A stretch of DNA of 64,000 bases from JACVRW01 sp963757815 (GTDB lineage Bacteria; Actinomycetota; Thermoleophilia; Solirubrobacterales; Thermoleophilaceae): positions 62,001-126,000 of the forward strand of contig CAVWSN010000018.1 in assembly GCA_963757815.1 (NCBI GenBank), read 5' to 3'. Within the stretch, counting starts at the first letter, position 1. Every line of letters begins with the position of its first letter. The position numbers and the translations under genes were made by a program. The notes under the pieces were generated by a model. That model saw nothing but the letters and a program-made list of their open reading frames with translations, had not been told where the DNA came from and ran no database searches. Below, in pieces: positions 9,641-18,489 of the stretch.

Positions 9641-10312
9641 TCAGAGCGCCTTGAGCCGGTAGCCCGCACCCCGAACAGTCTCGATCGTCTCCACCCCGAA
9701 CGGACGGTCCACCTTCTCGCGGAGGTAGCGCACGTAGACGTCGATGACGTTCGACTTGTGCTCGTAGCCCATGTCCCACGCTCCCTCGAGCAGCTGGTAG
9801 CGCGAGAGCACCTCGCCCGGATGGCGCATGAACACTTCCAGCAGCTGCAGCTCCTTCCCGCGCAGCGGGATCTCGCTCTCGCCGCGGCGAACGATGTGGC
9901 TGGCCGGGTCGAGCTCGAGGTCGCCGACGCGCAGCACCGGTGGGCGCTCGGTCGGGCCCCGCCGTGCCAACGCGCGCAGGCGCGCCAGCAGCTCGCCGAA
10001 GTCGAAGGGCTTGGCGAGGTAGTCGTCGGCGCCGGTGTCGAGGCCGGCGATGCGGTCCTCGACGGCGTCGCGGGCGGTCAGCATCAGGATCGGAGTCGCC
10101 ACGCCGGCGGCACGCAGCCGGCCGCAGGTCTCGAAGCCGTCGATGCCCGGCAGCATCACGTCGAGCACGATCGCGTCATAGGTGTTGGCGCCCGCCATCC
10201 AGAGGGCATCCTCGCCCTTGATCGCCACGTCCGCGAGCAAGCCTTCCTCACGGAACCCCTTGCGAATCAGGCTCGCAAGCTTGACCTCGTCCTCCACGAT
10301 CAGCACGCGCAT
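9641..10312 (-). CDS. OmpR/PhoB-family response regulator (orphan)
   Basis: The start is placed at ATG 10312 (MRVLIVEDEVKLASLIRKGF); a longer frame reaches 10372 but adds no conserved sequence. The product has 223 aa. The receiver domain has the acidic pair (VEDE), the phosphoacceptor Asp in VLDVMLPG, the Thr in LTARD and the Lys in LAKPFDF. The C-terminal winged-helix domain includes RGKELQLLEVFMRHPGEVLSR and IETVRGAGYRLKAL. No histidine kinase gene is next to it, so its partner kinase is elsewhere. It is convergent with the pyrophosphatase gene across only 24 bp containing a GGCC-repeat palindrome. The target genes are unknown; the divergent ABC exporter is a candidate. Confidence 0.92.
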   Translation of the reverse strand: MRVLIVEDEVKLASLIRKGFREEGLLADVAIKGEDALWMAGANTYDAIVLDVMLPGIDGFETCGRLRAAGVATPILMLTARDAVEDRIAGLDTGADDYLAKPFDFGELLARLRALARRGPTERPPVLRVGDLELDPASHIVRRGESEIPLRGKELQLLEVFMRHPGEVLSRYQLLEGAWDMGYEHKSNVIDVYVRYLREKVDRPFGVETIETVRGAGYRLKAL

Positions 10313-10426
10313 GAGCAGGGACAGAATCGCATCGGGATGAGCGTTCGATGAGCAGGTCGACTCATCGACCACTCACGCGCTGGCGATCGAATCGCTCCTA
10401 TGAAGACCAGCAACAAGGAGCGTGCG

Positions 10427-11461
10427 ATGAAGCAACCGCTGGTTGTCGGAGGACCGCTGCTGGGGGTTGCGCGGCTGAACGGCAACCGAGTGCGGCACCC
10501 GCCTCCCACCCTGCCCTCGCCGGCCGCCTCGACAGTTGCGGCGGACGTGCCCGAGCCGGCGATCGTCGTGCGCGGGCTCGGCAAGAGCTACGGCGCGACC
10601 GAGGTTCTGCGGGGCATCGACTTCGAGGTGCACGCGAACGAGGTCTTCGGCTTCCTGGGGCCGAACGGGGCAGGCAAGACGACCACGATCGAGATCCTCG
10701 AGGGCTATCGCGAGCGGAGCGCCGGCGACGTCGTGGTGCTCGGCGCCGACCCCGGCCATCCCAGCCGTGCCTGGCGCCGGAGGATCGGGCTCGTCCTCCA
10801 AGAGTGCGAGCTCGACCCGTTGCTGACCGTGCGGGAGACGCTGTCGCTCTTCTCGAGCTTCTACCCCTCGCCCCGGCCGGTGGACGAGACGGTCGCGCTC
10901 GTCGGCCTGGCCGGTGAACGGAACGCAAGGGTCCGCACCCTGTCGGGCGGCCAGAAGCGGCGCCTCGACGTGGCCGTGGCGCTCGTGGGCGATCCCGAGC
11001 TCTTGTTCCTCGACGAGCCGACCACCGGGTTCGATCCCTCCGCACGGCGGAGCGCCTGGAACATGATCGAAGGGCTGAGGTCGTTGGGCAAGACGATCTT
11101 TCTCACGACCCACTACATGGACGAGGCCCAGCATCTCTCCGACCGCGTGGCCATCCTGCGCGGCGGCCGCATCGTCGCCATCGGCAGTCCCGACCAGCTG
11201 GCCGAAGGCGGCGGCGACCAGACGGTGATCAGCTTCCGGCTGCCGCCCGGGGTCGGGATCGATGCCGTGCGCGCCAACGTCGGTGGGCAGCTGGACATGT
11301 CGGGGGCCCTGGTCTCGCTTCGGGCCGCCGATGCGCAGCGCGCGCTCTACGAGCTCACCTCCTGGGCCGAGCGCGAGCGCGTGGAGCTGGCCGGACTGGA
11401 GGCGAGGCGCCGAGGACTTGAAGACGTGTTTCTCGAGCTGACGGGAGACGGCCATGACTGA
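10427..11461 (+). CDS. ABC transporter ATP-binding protein (DrrA-like exporter)
   Basis: ATG 10427 is preceded by AAGGAG at a good distance, so it is preferred over the in-frame ATG 10400. The product is about 344 aa. It has Walker A (GPNGAGKTTT), a signature motif (LSGGQKRRLDVAVAL), Walker B (LLFLDEPTTGFDP) and an H-loop (TTHYMDEA). A C-terminal extension of about 80 residues is typical of DrrA/NodI-type drug and polyketide exporters. The first 35 residues are an unusual non-conserved leader. The gene overlaps the permease start by 8 bases (ATG 11454), which indicates a two-component ABC-2 exporter with translational coupling. The substrate is unknown. Confidence 0.92.
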   Translation: MKQPLVVGGPLLGVARLNGNRVRHPPPTLPSPAASTVAADVPEPAIVVRGLGKSYGATEVLRGIDFEVHANEVFGFLGPNGAGKTTTIEILEGYRERSAGDVVVLGADPGHPSRAWRRRIGLVLQECELDPLLTVRETLSLFSSFYPSPRPVDETVALVGLAGERNARVRTLSGGQKRRLDVAVALVGDPELLFLDEPTTGFDPSARRSAWNMIEGLRSLGKTIFLTTHYMDEAQHLSDRVAILRGGRIVAIGSPDQLAEGGGDQTVISFRLPPGVGIDAVRANVGGQLDMSGALVSLRAADAQRALYELTSWAERERVELAGLEARRRGLEDVFLELTGDGHD

Positions 11462-12242
11462 CGTGCAACTTGCCTTGACCCAGGCCCGCTACGGGCTCAT
11501 CACCGCGTTCCGGACCCCGCGGACGGTCGTCTTCGGCATCGCCTTCCCAGTCGTGATGCTGGTGTTGTTCGACTCGATCTTCACCTCGGGCTCCGACACC
11601 GTTCACTTCGCGGGCGGCACGCTCACGGCCGACGCCTACTTCACGGCCGGCATTGCCGCCTACTCGATCGGCCTGTCGAGCTTCACGACGCTCGCGATCG
11701 GTCTCACGAACCAGCGCGAGACCGGGCAGCTCAAGCGCCTGCGAGGCACGCCCATGCCGGCCTGGACCTTCGTCGCGGCCCAGCTCCTCCGCTCCGCGGC
11801 GCTGGCACTGCTCACGACGGCGGCGCTGATGGCCGTCGGCGTGATCGCGTTCGGCGTGGACGTGCCGGCGGAGCACGTGATCGGCCTGGTCGTCTACCTC
11901 GCGCTCGGCATTACGGTCTTCGCCGCGCTCGGGATAGCCGTGACGGTCTTCACGCCGACGGTCGACAGCGCCTCGGCGGTGGGACCGTTCGTGGTCGTGA
12001 TGCTGTCGTTCATCTCGGGCGTCTTCATCCCGGTGGACCAACTGCCGAACTGGCTGGAGTCGGTCGGCAAGGTCTTCCCGCTCTACCAGCTCGCGGACGG
12101 ACTCCAGAGCTGCCTGGTCACCGGCAGCGGCGGGACGGCGCTCAGCGCCGCCAACCTCGCTGTGCTCGCCCTCTGGGGCCTGGCCGGGTTCGTGATCGCC
12201 ACCCGGCGCTTCCGGTGGGAGCCGCAGGCGGCGCGGGGCTAG
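11454..12242 (+). CDS. ABC-2 type transporter permease
   Basis: The product has 262 aa with about six hydrophobic segments and the ABC-2 signature region (residues 85-105, TNQRETGQLKRLRGTPMPAW). DrrB-like permeases have this size and topology. It forms the membrane half of the exporter whose ATPase is encoded immediately upstream, with overlapping start and stop. Export of a hydrophobic molecule such as a lipid, antibiotic or polyketide is the family expectation; no biosynthetic cluster is adjacent. The gene ends 29 bp before the redoxin gene, which may belong to the same transcript. Confidence 0.9.
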   Translation: MTDVQLALTQARYGLITAFRTPRTVVFGIAFPVVMLVLFDSIFTSGSDTVHFAGGTLTADAYFTAGIAAYSIGLSSFTTLAIGLTNQRETGQLKRLRGTPMPAWTFVAAQLLRSAALALLTTAALMAVGVIAFGVDVPAEHVIGLVVYLALGITVFAALGIAVTVFTPTVDSASAVGPFVVVMLSFISGVFIPVDQLPNWLESVGKVFPLYQLADGLQSCLVTGSGGTALSAANLAVLALWGLAGFVIATRRFRWEPQAARG

Positions 12243-12271
12243 CATCGGGAGTCTCGTAGCCGCGATTGGCC

Positions 12272-13198
12272 ATGTCTTCGACCAACCCCAATAGCAGCGC
12301 GCTCTCGGCCCTCGACGGCGCGCCCGTCTGGCTCAACTCCGAGCCGCTTACGGCCGCGGGACTCCGCGGCCGTGTCGTCCTCGTCGACTTCTGGACGTAC
12401 TCGTGCGTCAACTGGCTGCGCACGCTGCCATACGTCCGGGCGTGGCACGAGCGGTATCGCGACCGTGGGCTCGTCGTCGTCGGCGTGCACGCGCCCGAGT
12501 TCGGCTTCGAGCACGACCTCGACAACGTGCGCCGCGCTACCGGCGAACTAGACGTCGGCTACCCGGTCGTCATCGACAACGACTTCACCATCTGGCGGTC
12601 CTTCGACAACCACTATTGGCCGGCCCTCTACCTCGTCGACGGCGACGGTCGTGTCCGGTTCCATCACTTCGGCGAGGAGGCCTACGAGGAGAGCGAGCGG
12701 GCCATCCAGCAGCTCCTGGGCGTGGACGAGGAGCTCGTCCGCGTCGACGCCGGCGGCCTCGCCGAGGCGGCCGACTGGGGTGCGCTGAGGTCCCCGGAGA
12801 CCTACCTGGGCTATGCCCGCGGCGAGCGCCGCAGCGACCGGCGAACCGACGGGTTCGCGCTCAACGAGTGGGCGCTGGCCGGCGAGTGGTCGGTGGGTGA
12901 AGAGGCCGCCGTGCTCGACGCGGCCGCCGGCTCGATCGCCTACCGCTTCGAGGGCCGCGACCTCAACCTGGTGCTCGCCCCGCCGGACTCCGGCCCCCCG
13001 GTCCGCTTCGCCGTGCTCCTCGACGGCCAGCCGCCCGGCGATGCCCACGGGCTCGACGTCGACGAGTCCGGCGAAGGCACACTCTCCGAGCCGCGGATGT
13101 ACCAGCTCGTCCGCCAGCGAGGGCCCATCCGCCAGCGGACCTTCGAGATCACGTTCGACGACCCGGGCGTGCGCGCATACGTTTTCACCTTCGGCTGA
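12272..13198 (+). CDS. Thioredoxin-like redoxin protein with single active-site cysteine (CVNW)
   Basis: The product is about 308 aa. The N-terminal half is a TlpA/DipZ-like thioredoxin fold (VVLVDFWTYSCVNWLRTLP, then LVVVGVHAPEFGFE, YPVVIDND and WPALYLVDGDGRV). The usual CxxC of DipZ-type proteins (CINC) is replaced by CVNW, so only the first cysteine remains. The C-terminal 150 residues form a beta-rich domain ending TFEITFDDPGVRAYVFTFG, like the carbohydrate-binding-type domain behind DipZ thioredoxins. No signal peptide or membrane part is visible. A single cysteine argues against a classical dithiol oxidoreductase and for a peroxiredoxin-like or glutathionylated/mixed-disulphide mechanism (inference). 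ATG 12272 is used; the frame also has TTG 12266. Confidence 0.85.
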   Translation: MSSTNPNSSALSALDGAPVWLNSEPLTAAGLRGRVVLVDFWTYSCVNWLRTLPYVRAWHERYRDRGLVVVGVHAPEFGFEHDLDNVRRATGELDVGYPVVIDNDFTIWRSFDNHYWPALYLVDGDGRVRFHHFGEEAYEESERAIQQLLGVDEELVRVDAGGLAEAADWGALRSPETYLGYARGERRSDRRTDGFALNEWALAGEWSVGEEAAVLDAAAGSIAYRFEGRDLNLVLAPPDSGPPVRFAVLLDGQPPGDAHGLDVDESGEGTLSEPRMYQLVRQRGPIRQRTFEITFDDPGVRAYVFTFG

Positions 13199-13384
13199 GT
13201 CGAGGCGACCGGTGGAACTATGCAAGAGCCGGGCCAGGAGACTCCGGCCGTCGAGAGTGCCGCAAGCAGGCGGAAGCAGCAGGGCCGATGATGCGAGCGA
13301 CAGGTGGCGACCGACGTGTCGAGCCGCCTGGTTGCGGAATCGCGGCGCGGATCACGACCGCCCCCTCGGTCACGCAAGAATGGG

Positions 13385-14044
13385 GTGGTGCTCGGCGAGA
13401 ACGTCGAGACTTACCTTGCTGTGCTGGTGGCACAGCTGCGCGACGCGCTTGGCGACCGGCTAGTTGGTGCATGGCTGTTCGGCTCGGGCGCACTCGGTGA
13501 TTTCGATCCCGCGACGAGTGACCTCGACGTCCAGGTGGTGACGACTGTCAGGCTCGCCCGCGCGGAACGCGAAGCCCTCGCCGTCCGTGTCTCGCACCCC
13601 GCGCTGGTGTGCCCGGTGCGCGGCCTCGAGCTTGTCCTGTACGCGCGGGAGGATCTCGCCGACCCGCTTGGCCCGGCCTTCCAGCTCAATCTCAACACCG
13701 GGCCGCGCATGTCTCAGCACGTGGCTTTCGATCCGAGCGAAGACCCGCGCTTCTGGTTCGTGCTCGATGTGGCGATCGGCCGAGACGCCGGCCGTGCTCT
13801 CGCCGGTCCCCCGCCGGCCGAGGTCTTCCCGGAGCTGCCCGCGCCGCTTGTGCTCGACTCATTGCAGCAGGCGCTGGGCTGGTTTGCGGCGAACGACGCC
13901 CGTGGCGGCCAGGCGGCGTTGGCGGCGGCACGGGCCTGGGCGTGGGCTGAGGAGGGCCGCTGGCTCGCGAAGGGGCCGGCGGCGGCGTGGCTGACCTCCC
14001 GCGTAGCGCACGAACTCGTAACGAAATCACAAGCGCCGCGCTGA
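13385..14044 (+). CDS. Nucleotidyltransferase-domain protein, aminoglycoside adenylyltransferase-like
   Basis: The product is about 219 aa from GTG 13385. The N-terminal Pol-beta-like nucleotidyltransferase motif is clear: LFGSGALGDFDPATSDLDV, with the GS and DxD residues that bind nucleotide and magnesium. The remainder is helical, like the C-terminal domain (DUF4111-type) of AadA-like proteins. AadA enzymes adenylylate streptomycin/spectinomycin, but many chromosomal relatives have no known substrate, so resistance should not be assumed. The frame is open further upstream to 13304 with low-quality sequence. The last 15 residues look unlike the rest and may reflect a small rearrangement, because the DNA immediately downstream is non-coding or decayed. 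Confidence 0.8.
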   Translation: MVLGENVETYLAVLVAQLRDALGDRLVGAWLFGSGALGDFDPATSDLDVQVVTTVRLARAEREALAVRVSHPALVCPVRGLELVLYAREDLADPLGPAFQLNLNTGPRMSQHVAFDPSEDPRFWFVLDVAIGRDAGRALAGPPPAEVFPELPAPLVLDSLQQALGWFAANDARGGQAALAAARAWAWAEEGRWLAKGPAAAWLTSRVAHELVTKSQAPR

Positions 14045-14319
14045 CGGCCCGCAACGAGATGGCGGCGATCGTAGGTGAGCGTGGCGGTGAGCAGGGGTAC
14101 CGAGGTCGGCTCGCCACTTCGGCGGCCTGGTCGGCGCTGAGGGCACGGCCGTGAGCAGATCGTCCAGGAGCCGGGGATCGCCGCGATCGCTCGAGCCATT
14201 CGCTGCGTCGGGTGAACAGCACGGACGTCGGCTCGAAACGCTCGTAGACTCAGGCGCTAAAGCAGACCATGTAGGTCTCCGGCGAGCGCGGCGGACGTTA
14301 CCATGGCGTCGCGGGTCAG

Positions 14320-14785
14320 CCGCACGATAGCGGATCTCGAGCTCGGTCGTGGCTTGCTGGTATCTGCGATAGCATCGCGAGCGATGCTTCGCCGATCGGG
14401 CGAGCGCCTGAGCAGCGCTCCTGCGCCGAGTCCAGCGACTCACTGCCGAACATGTGAACGCGGTCGACCACGACTGCCGACCACTGCATGTCGTCGGGAT
14501 GCTTTGCCATGTTCGAGAAACCAGGACGGGTGCCGGCGGCCCGGCGCATCGTGGCGGCGACGAGCCAAGAGTTCTCTCCGTCCGGAAAGCCCCCGAGCGG
14601 GGCTGTCCGTGTGCGCCCGTCTTCGCTCCACGCGTGGTGAGAAGAACCACGGGGAACCCCGCCCTCGAGCTGACACGCTGCTCGCCGCTGCGGCGATACG
14701 TCCGGATCTGCCGCCTGCCGATGAGCTTCACGAGCGCAGTCGGCACCCGCGCGCCGCGAGTGCCGGGGCTGACACGAATGGTCAC
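14320..14785 (-). pseudogene. Deazaflavin (F420)-dependent nitroreductase-family protein, frameshifted
   Basis: Translation from ATG 14785 begins MTIRVSPGTRGARVP and contains VVLLTTRGAKTG, the start of the Ddn/Rv3547-like fold in which this loop binds the F420 phosphate. After about 60 residues homology continues in another frame (NSWLVAATM, TRPGFSNMAKHPDDMQWSAV), and the C-terminal YQQATTELEIRYRAAD matches the end of the family back in the first frame. At least two frameshifts are therefore needed. The rebuilt length of about 150 aa is normal. It lies among other broken genes. The function, F420H2-dependent reduction in the cytoplasm, is probably lost unless the breaks are assembly errors. 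Confidence 0.65.
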
Positions 14786-15028
14786 GTCAGTTGCCTCCAG
14801 ATAGCCGCCCGATCCTTCACGCAGCCTATGGCTTGCCGACCGAGCCGGCGCTGCGTCCGGCGACGCTACCGCCTTGAGGCAAAGCCAGCAGCCCGCCGCG
14901 AGCTTTGCGAGGGTTGTTGCGAGGGACGAGAGGGAGGCGTCCTTTGGGCCCGCAATCTGCTCACACGCCGCTCCCCCATCCCTCGAGGAGCTGGCACTCC
15001 GAGCTACGAGGTCCCGCTCGCCCTCATC

Positions 15029-15328
15029 CTAGTCCGCGAGCGTGCCAGCTGAGGCGCCGGAGTTGTCCGCGCAGCCCATGTCGACCAGGTTCCAGATGAT
15101 CTTGTTCGCCGTCGCAATGTCTCCCCTGTCGTAGTAGCCGTTCGCGAGGGAGATACCCATCTTGCACACGCCGGGGTCTACTGCGGCCTGGGCGTCGGCC
15201 GGTGCGGCGGCCGCGGCCCCGCTGGCCAGCAGGGCGCCGGCGAACAAGGCCGCCACCGCCTTGCGTACTCGCTGTCGTGTAACGATCAGTGTGGAACTCC
15301 CATCGGTTTGGGTGAAGCGAAGAGACAT
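15029..15328 (-). CDS. Small secreted protein of unknown function
   Basis: The product has 99 aa and starts at ATG 15328, seven bases downstream of AGGAGG. A basic N-region (RQRVRKAV) is followed by a hydrophobic segment (ALFAGALLASGAAAAAP) and a likely signal-peptidase site after ADAQA. The mature part is only about 50 residues with two cysteines (GVCKMG, MGCADN) that could form one disulphide. No family is recognised. The strong ribosome site and clean signal peptide support a real gene. It stands alone between the decayed nitroreductase and an orphan periplasmic-binding-protein gene. Confidence 0.7.
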   Translation of the reverse strand: MSLRFTQTDGSSTLIVTRQRVRKAVAALFAGALLASGAAAAAPADAQAAVDPGVCKMGISLANGYYDRGDIATANKIIWNLVDMGCADNSGASAGTLAD

Positions 15329-15636
15329 GGGGCCTCCTAGGTGGGGTGGATTGGCACCCTGCTATGCGGCGGATGTCTGTGGGCGGATCACCCGCTGAGC
15401 GCGAGCTAATGCTCCTGTAAGGACCCGGGCCTGCGCGGCGCGCGACTTGGGGGTAGCCGGACCTCGATCCGACGCACGTCGGGCACTGCACCTCGGCTGG
15501 CCCACGAGTGCCGCTGGCCGCGAACTCGCCTGAGCCACCGGTGCCGCCGCGCTCGTAGGCGGGGTCGTCGTCGGCCGCCATCAGGTAGACAGCCTCAAGT
15601 TCGGACAGATCTGGGCAGTCGCACCTCCGTGCTCTC
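15329..15636. other. Intergenic stretch without a convincing gene
   Basis: This holds the promoter region of the small secreted protein. Reverse-strand translation gives a stretch with CDCPDLSELEAVYLMAADDD and Q-C-P-x-C, which could be a remnant of a small cysteine-containing protein, but there is no clear start or stop and no family. I call nothing here. Confidence 0.4.
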
Positions 15637-16749
15637 TCAGCTGGCGTGAAGGATCCGAAAGCGATCGGGTTCCGCCGGATCTCGATCAACGACTTGGATT
15701 GGCGTCCAAGCCCATTGCCAAACGCTGATGCCTGGCGTGCGGGAGAACTGGATCTGCCCGCGGGTGCCTTCGACTGCAACGCGCGGCCAGGATTCGGCAG
15801 TGCGCGCCCGGTCCGCGCCGTGAGAACGCAGCACATCGGCGAGGACGGCGACCGTGTCGTAGCCCTCGAAGGCGACGAAGGACGGCGCTTCGGCTAGCCG
15901 CTCGCGGAGGGCCGTCTCGACTCGTGCACCGAGTGGGCTGAGGCGCTCGGGCAGGTAGCGCAAGAACGGGATCGCGGCGCTGTCGTCGCCCAGCAACGTC
16001 GCCCATTCGGCGAACTCCGGTTGCCCGGCCGGAGCACCAATCATGATCTCGGCGAGGCGCTGGTCGCGGCGGACAGACTTGACGATCGACACTGCCGGCT
16101 CCGGGTGGCCGACCAGAAGAAGGAGGGCTGTCGCGCGATTGTCGACGAGTTCGTCGCACACGGCCGTGGGGGCGAGCGCGCGCATGTCGAGTTCGATGAC
16201 GGTGCCGCCGCGTGGAGCGAGGTAGTCCCGCAGAATGCGGGCCCCAGATGCCCAGTAGACACTCGACTCGGCTGCTACGGCGATTCGACTGTAGCCCGCG
16301 CTGAGGAGGAAGTCTGCGTAGATCTGCCAGCCGTGGGACTGCGCCGGGGCGAGGCGCGCGACCCATTCCGTTGGCTGTTCGGTGAGCGCGTCGAGAACCG
16401 CTGACGAGCAGAGGAACGGCAGGCCGAGGGCGTCGGCCCTGGCGGCAGCGGCGCGAGCGACGACGCTGTGATACTCCCCCGCCAAGGCAGCCACGCCCAG
16501 GCGAGCCAATTCATCTACGGCCGCCGCGGCCCTCTGTGGATCAGCCGCGGTGTCTCGGACCACCAGCTCGAGTGGTCTTCCGACGATCCCGCCGGCGTCA
16601 TTGACTTCGCGAACGGCCAGCTCGAGTCCAGCGAGCAAGTGTTGGCCTGCCTCGACCCAGCCAGGCCGAGTTAGCGGAACGAGAGCGCCGATCTGGACGG
16701 ATGATCCGTCAGTCCGCTCCGCTCCAGGTGGCGATGGTGGCGTATTCAT
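15637..16749 (-). CDS. Leucine-binding-type (Peripla_BP_6) receptor-like protein without signal peptide
   Basis: The product has 370 aa. It reads IGALVPLTRPGWVEAGQHLL ... GLELAVREVNDAGGIVGRPLELVVRDT, the hallmark start of branched-chain amino-acid (LIV) ABC substrate-binding proteins. Both lobes follow, with the usual VVARAAAARADALGLPFLCSSA and YDTVAVLADVL segments. No signal peptide or lipobox precedes it: the N-terminus is MNTPPSPPGAERTDGSSVQ. No LIV permease or ATPase gene is nearby. It may be a cytosolic ligand-binding or regulatory protein in the AmiC style, or its true exported start may have been lost. The gene begins 302 bp from the divergent epoxide hydrolase gene. Confidence 0.82.
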   Translation of the reverse strand: MNTPPSPPGAERTDGSSVQIGALVPLTRPGWVEAGQHLLAGLELAVREVNDAGGIVGRPLELVVRDTAADPQRAAAAVDELARLGVAALAGEYHSVVARAAAARADALGLPFLCSSAVLDALTEQPTEWVARLAPAQSHGWQIYADFLLSAGYSRIAVAAESSVYWASGARILRDYLAPRGGTVIELDMRALAPTAVCDELVDNRATALLLLVGHPEPAVSIVKSVRRDQRLAEIMIGAPAGQPEFAEWATLLGDDSAAIPFLRYLPERLSPLGARVETALRERLAEAPSFVAFEGYDTVAVLADVLRSHGADRARTAESWPRVAVEGTRGQIQFSRTPGISVWQWAWTPIQVVDRDPAEPDRFRILHAS

Positions 16750-17051
16750 GCGTTGGCGTCTCCCGTGTGACGATTCGGTTGCAGTTTGCCCGGATCGTCG
16801 CCAGCCGGTTCGGCGGCATCTTGTCCACCGTCACCCGGCCCAGCCGCGCGGCTGCGTACCACGCCGAGTGGCGAGTCGCACATGGAAAGCAGCAGCCCGA
16901 ATGTCGCCGGCTGGAACCCGCGTCCTGTCCCACACACAGTCGGGACACAACAAGACCAGGGAGCAGACCAGGGCGTTCACGGGCGCGACACGGAGGCGCG
17001 ACAGCCAACGTCCGCGGTGACCGCGCGAGTCAGCTCTGAAAGGAGATCCCT
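16750..17051. other. Divergent intergenic region
   Basis: This lies between the binding-protein gene and the epoxide hydrolase gene. I see a ribosome site (AAAGGAGAT, 17039-17047) for the latter and a weak dyad TGTCCC...GGGACA near 16927-16950. No gene is supported. Confidence 0.4.
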
Positions 17052-17969
17052 ATGAGCCCGTCGCCGGGAGATCTGAACACGTCCATCGGCATGGTGCGCG
17101 ACGACGCAACCGAACTTCGGGAGGGCTACGCCGAGGTCGGCGACGTGAGGCTTCATTACGTCGAGGCCGGCGACGGGCCGCTGGTCGTGCTGCTGCACGG
17201 CTTCCCGGAGTTCTGGTACGGCTGGCGGCTGCAGATCGCGCCGCTCGCGGCGGCCGGTTTCCGCGTGGTCGCGCCCGACCTGCGCGGCTACAACCTGTCG
17301 TCGAAGCCCGACGGCGTCGCGGCTTACACCGCCGGCAAGCTGGGCGCCGACGTGCGCGATCTCATCCGCGAACGCGGGGCCGAGTCCGCGCTGCTGGTCG
17401 GCCACGACTGGGGCGGAACCGCCGCCTGGACTGCGGCGATGAACCACCCCGAGGTCGTGGAGCGTCTGGCCATCCTCAACGCGGCCCATCCGCGCAAGCT
17501 CAACGAGGGACTGCGCCACCCCAGCCAGCTCGCGCGGTCCTGGTACTTCTTCTACTTCGCGCTCCCAGAGCTGCCCGAGCACCACGTGCGCGCCAAGGAC
17601 TGGGAGTTCTTCCAGCACTTCCTGCGCGACGCCCAGCCGCCGTACACGAAGCAGGAGACCGATCGCTATATCGAGGCGTGGTCGCAGCCAGGCGCAGCGG
17701 CCGCGATGATCGACTACTACCGCGCCGCGGTGCGACCGCCGAAGGGCACCAAGACGGAGCTTCAGCCGATCTCGGCGCCCACCCTGGTCATCTGGGGCCA
17801 GAAGGATCGCTACCTCGGCCCGGATCTCGCCGAGCCCCACCACGAGGACGTCCCCAACCTCGACCGCGTCGAGCGCCTGCCCGACGCTTCGCACTGGGTC
17901 CACCACGACGAGGCCGAGCGCGTCACACAACTGCTCATCGACTTCTTCGTCCCCGCCCGCCCAACCTAA
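17052..17969 (+). CDS. Alpha/beta hydrolase, epoxide hydrolase-like
   Basis: The product has 305 aa. ATG 17052 follows AAAGGAGAT at ideal spacing. Motifs of the epoxide-hydrolase/haloalkane-dehalogenase branch are present: HGFPEFWYGWR (oxyanion hole), GHDWGGTAAW (nucleophile Asp between His and Trp), an acid Asp in WGQKDRYL and the catalytic His in DASHWVHHD. Tyrosines in the cap region (for example YFFYF, TDRYIEAW) fit epoxide ring activation. It should open epoxides to diols through a covalent ester, in the cytoplasm. The VOC-fold gene downstream on the same strand starts 137 bp later. The natural substrate is unknown. Confidence 0.9.
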   Translation: MSPSPGDLNTSIGMVRDDATELREGYAEVGDVRLHYVEAGDGPLVVLLHGFPEFWYGWRLQIAPLAAAGFRVVAPDLRGYNLSSKPDGVAAYTAGKLGADVRDLIRERGAESALLVGHDWGGTAAWTAAMNHPEVVERLAILNAAHPRKLNEGLRHPSQLARSWYFFYFALPELPEHHVRAKDWEFFQHFLRDAQPPYTKQETDRYIEAWSQPGAAAAMIDYYRAAVRPPKGTKTELQPISAPTLVIWGQKDRYLGPDLAEPHHEDVPNLDRVERLPDASHWVHHDEAERVTQLLIDFFVPARPT

Positions 17970-18106
17970 CACCGCCGAACGTCGACGGCGTCTGGCGAAC
18001 AGGCTTAGCAGCGATGGAACGGACGCGGCTCGCTCGGAAGCACCTGCCGCTTTGGATGATCAGGGACGGCGCGCACCCGGGCGCAAGCGCCGGCCATACT
18101 CCGTCC

Positions 18107-18448
18107 ATGCCCGCGCCACTGATCGAGTTTCCGGCCGACGATCCGGATCGTGCCCGCGGGTTCTGGCACGGAGTCCTCGGGGTCACGCTCGCGCCACGGC
18201 CTGCCGCGGCCGGATCCGGGTGGCAGACCGATACCGACGGCCTGCGCCTCGGTGTCCACGAGCGTGGACCGGGCCCCGGCGATACCGCCTCGCTGCCCTA
18301 CTTCACCGTCGCCGACCTGGCCACGACACTCAAGCGCGTTCGCGAGCATGGCGGCTCGATCATCCACCCCGGCGATCGCTGGGCGGTGTGCCGGGACTCC
18401 GAGGGCAACCCGTTCGCGCTGGCCGCCGCGCCCGCACCCGATAAGTAG
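18107..18448 (+). CDS. VOC (glyoxalase/bleomycin-resistance fold) family protein
   Basis: The product is about 113 aa from ATG 18107 (MPAPLIEFPADDPDRARGFW), one paired beta-alpha-beta-beta-beta unit set as in small VOC proteins. The tail DRWAVCRDSEGNPFALAAA is the typical end in which a Glu or Asp metal ligand often lies. The first-strand residue that often supplies a His ligand is Glu here (LIEF), so metal binding is uncertain. The frame extends upstream through the hydrolase 3' end, but only the part from 18107 is VOC-like. Many such proteins are uncharacterised; no substrate can be inferred. Confidence 0.8.
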   Translation: MPAPLIEFPADDPDRARGFWHGVLGVTLAPRPAAAGSGWQTDTDGLRLGVHERGPGPGDTASLPYFTVADLATTLKRVREHGGSIIHPGDRWAVCRDSEGNPFALAAAPAPDK

Positions 18449-18489
18449 CACCGGCACGATCGCTGCTCGCGTCAGGTCCTCCGCTCTCG

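Noticed and set aside
15024..15836. A 270-codon minus-strand frame covering the gap before the secreted protein
   Set aside because: It overlaps the 3' end of the binding-protein gene and the small secreted gene in another frame, and lacks a recognisable domain.
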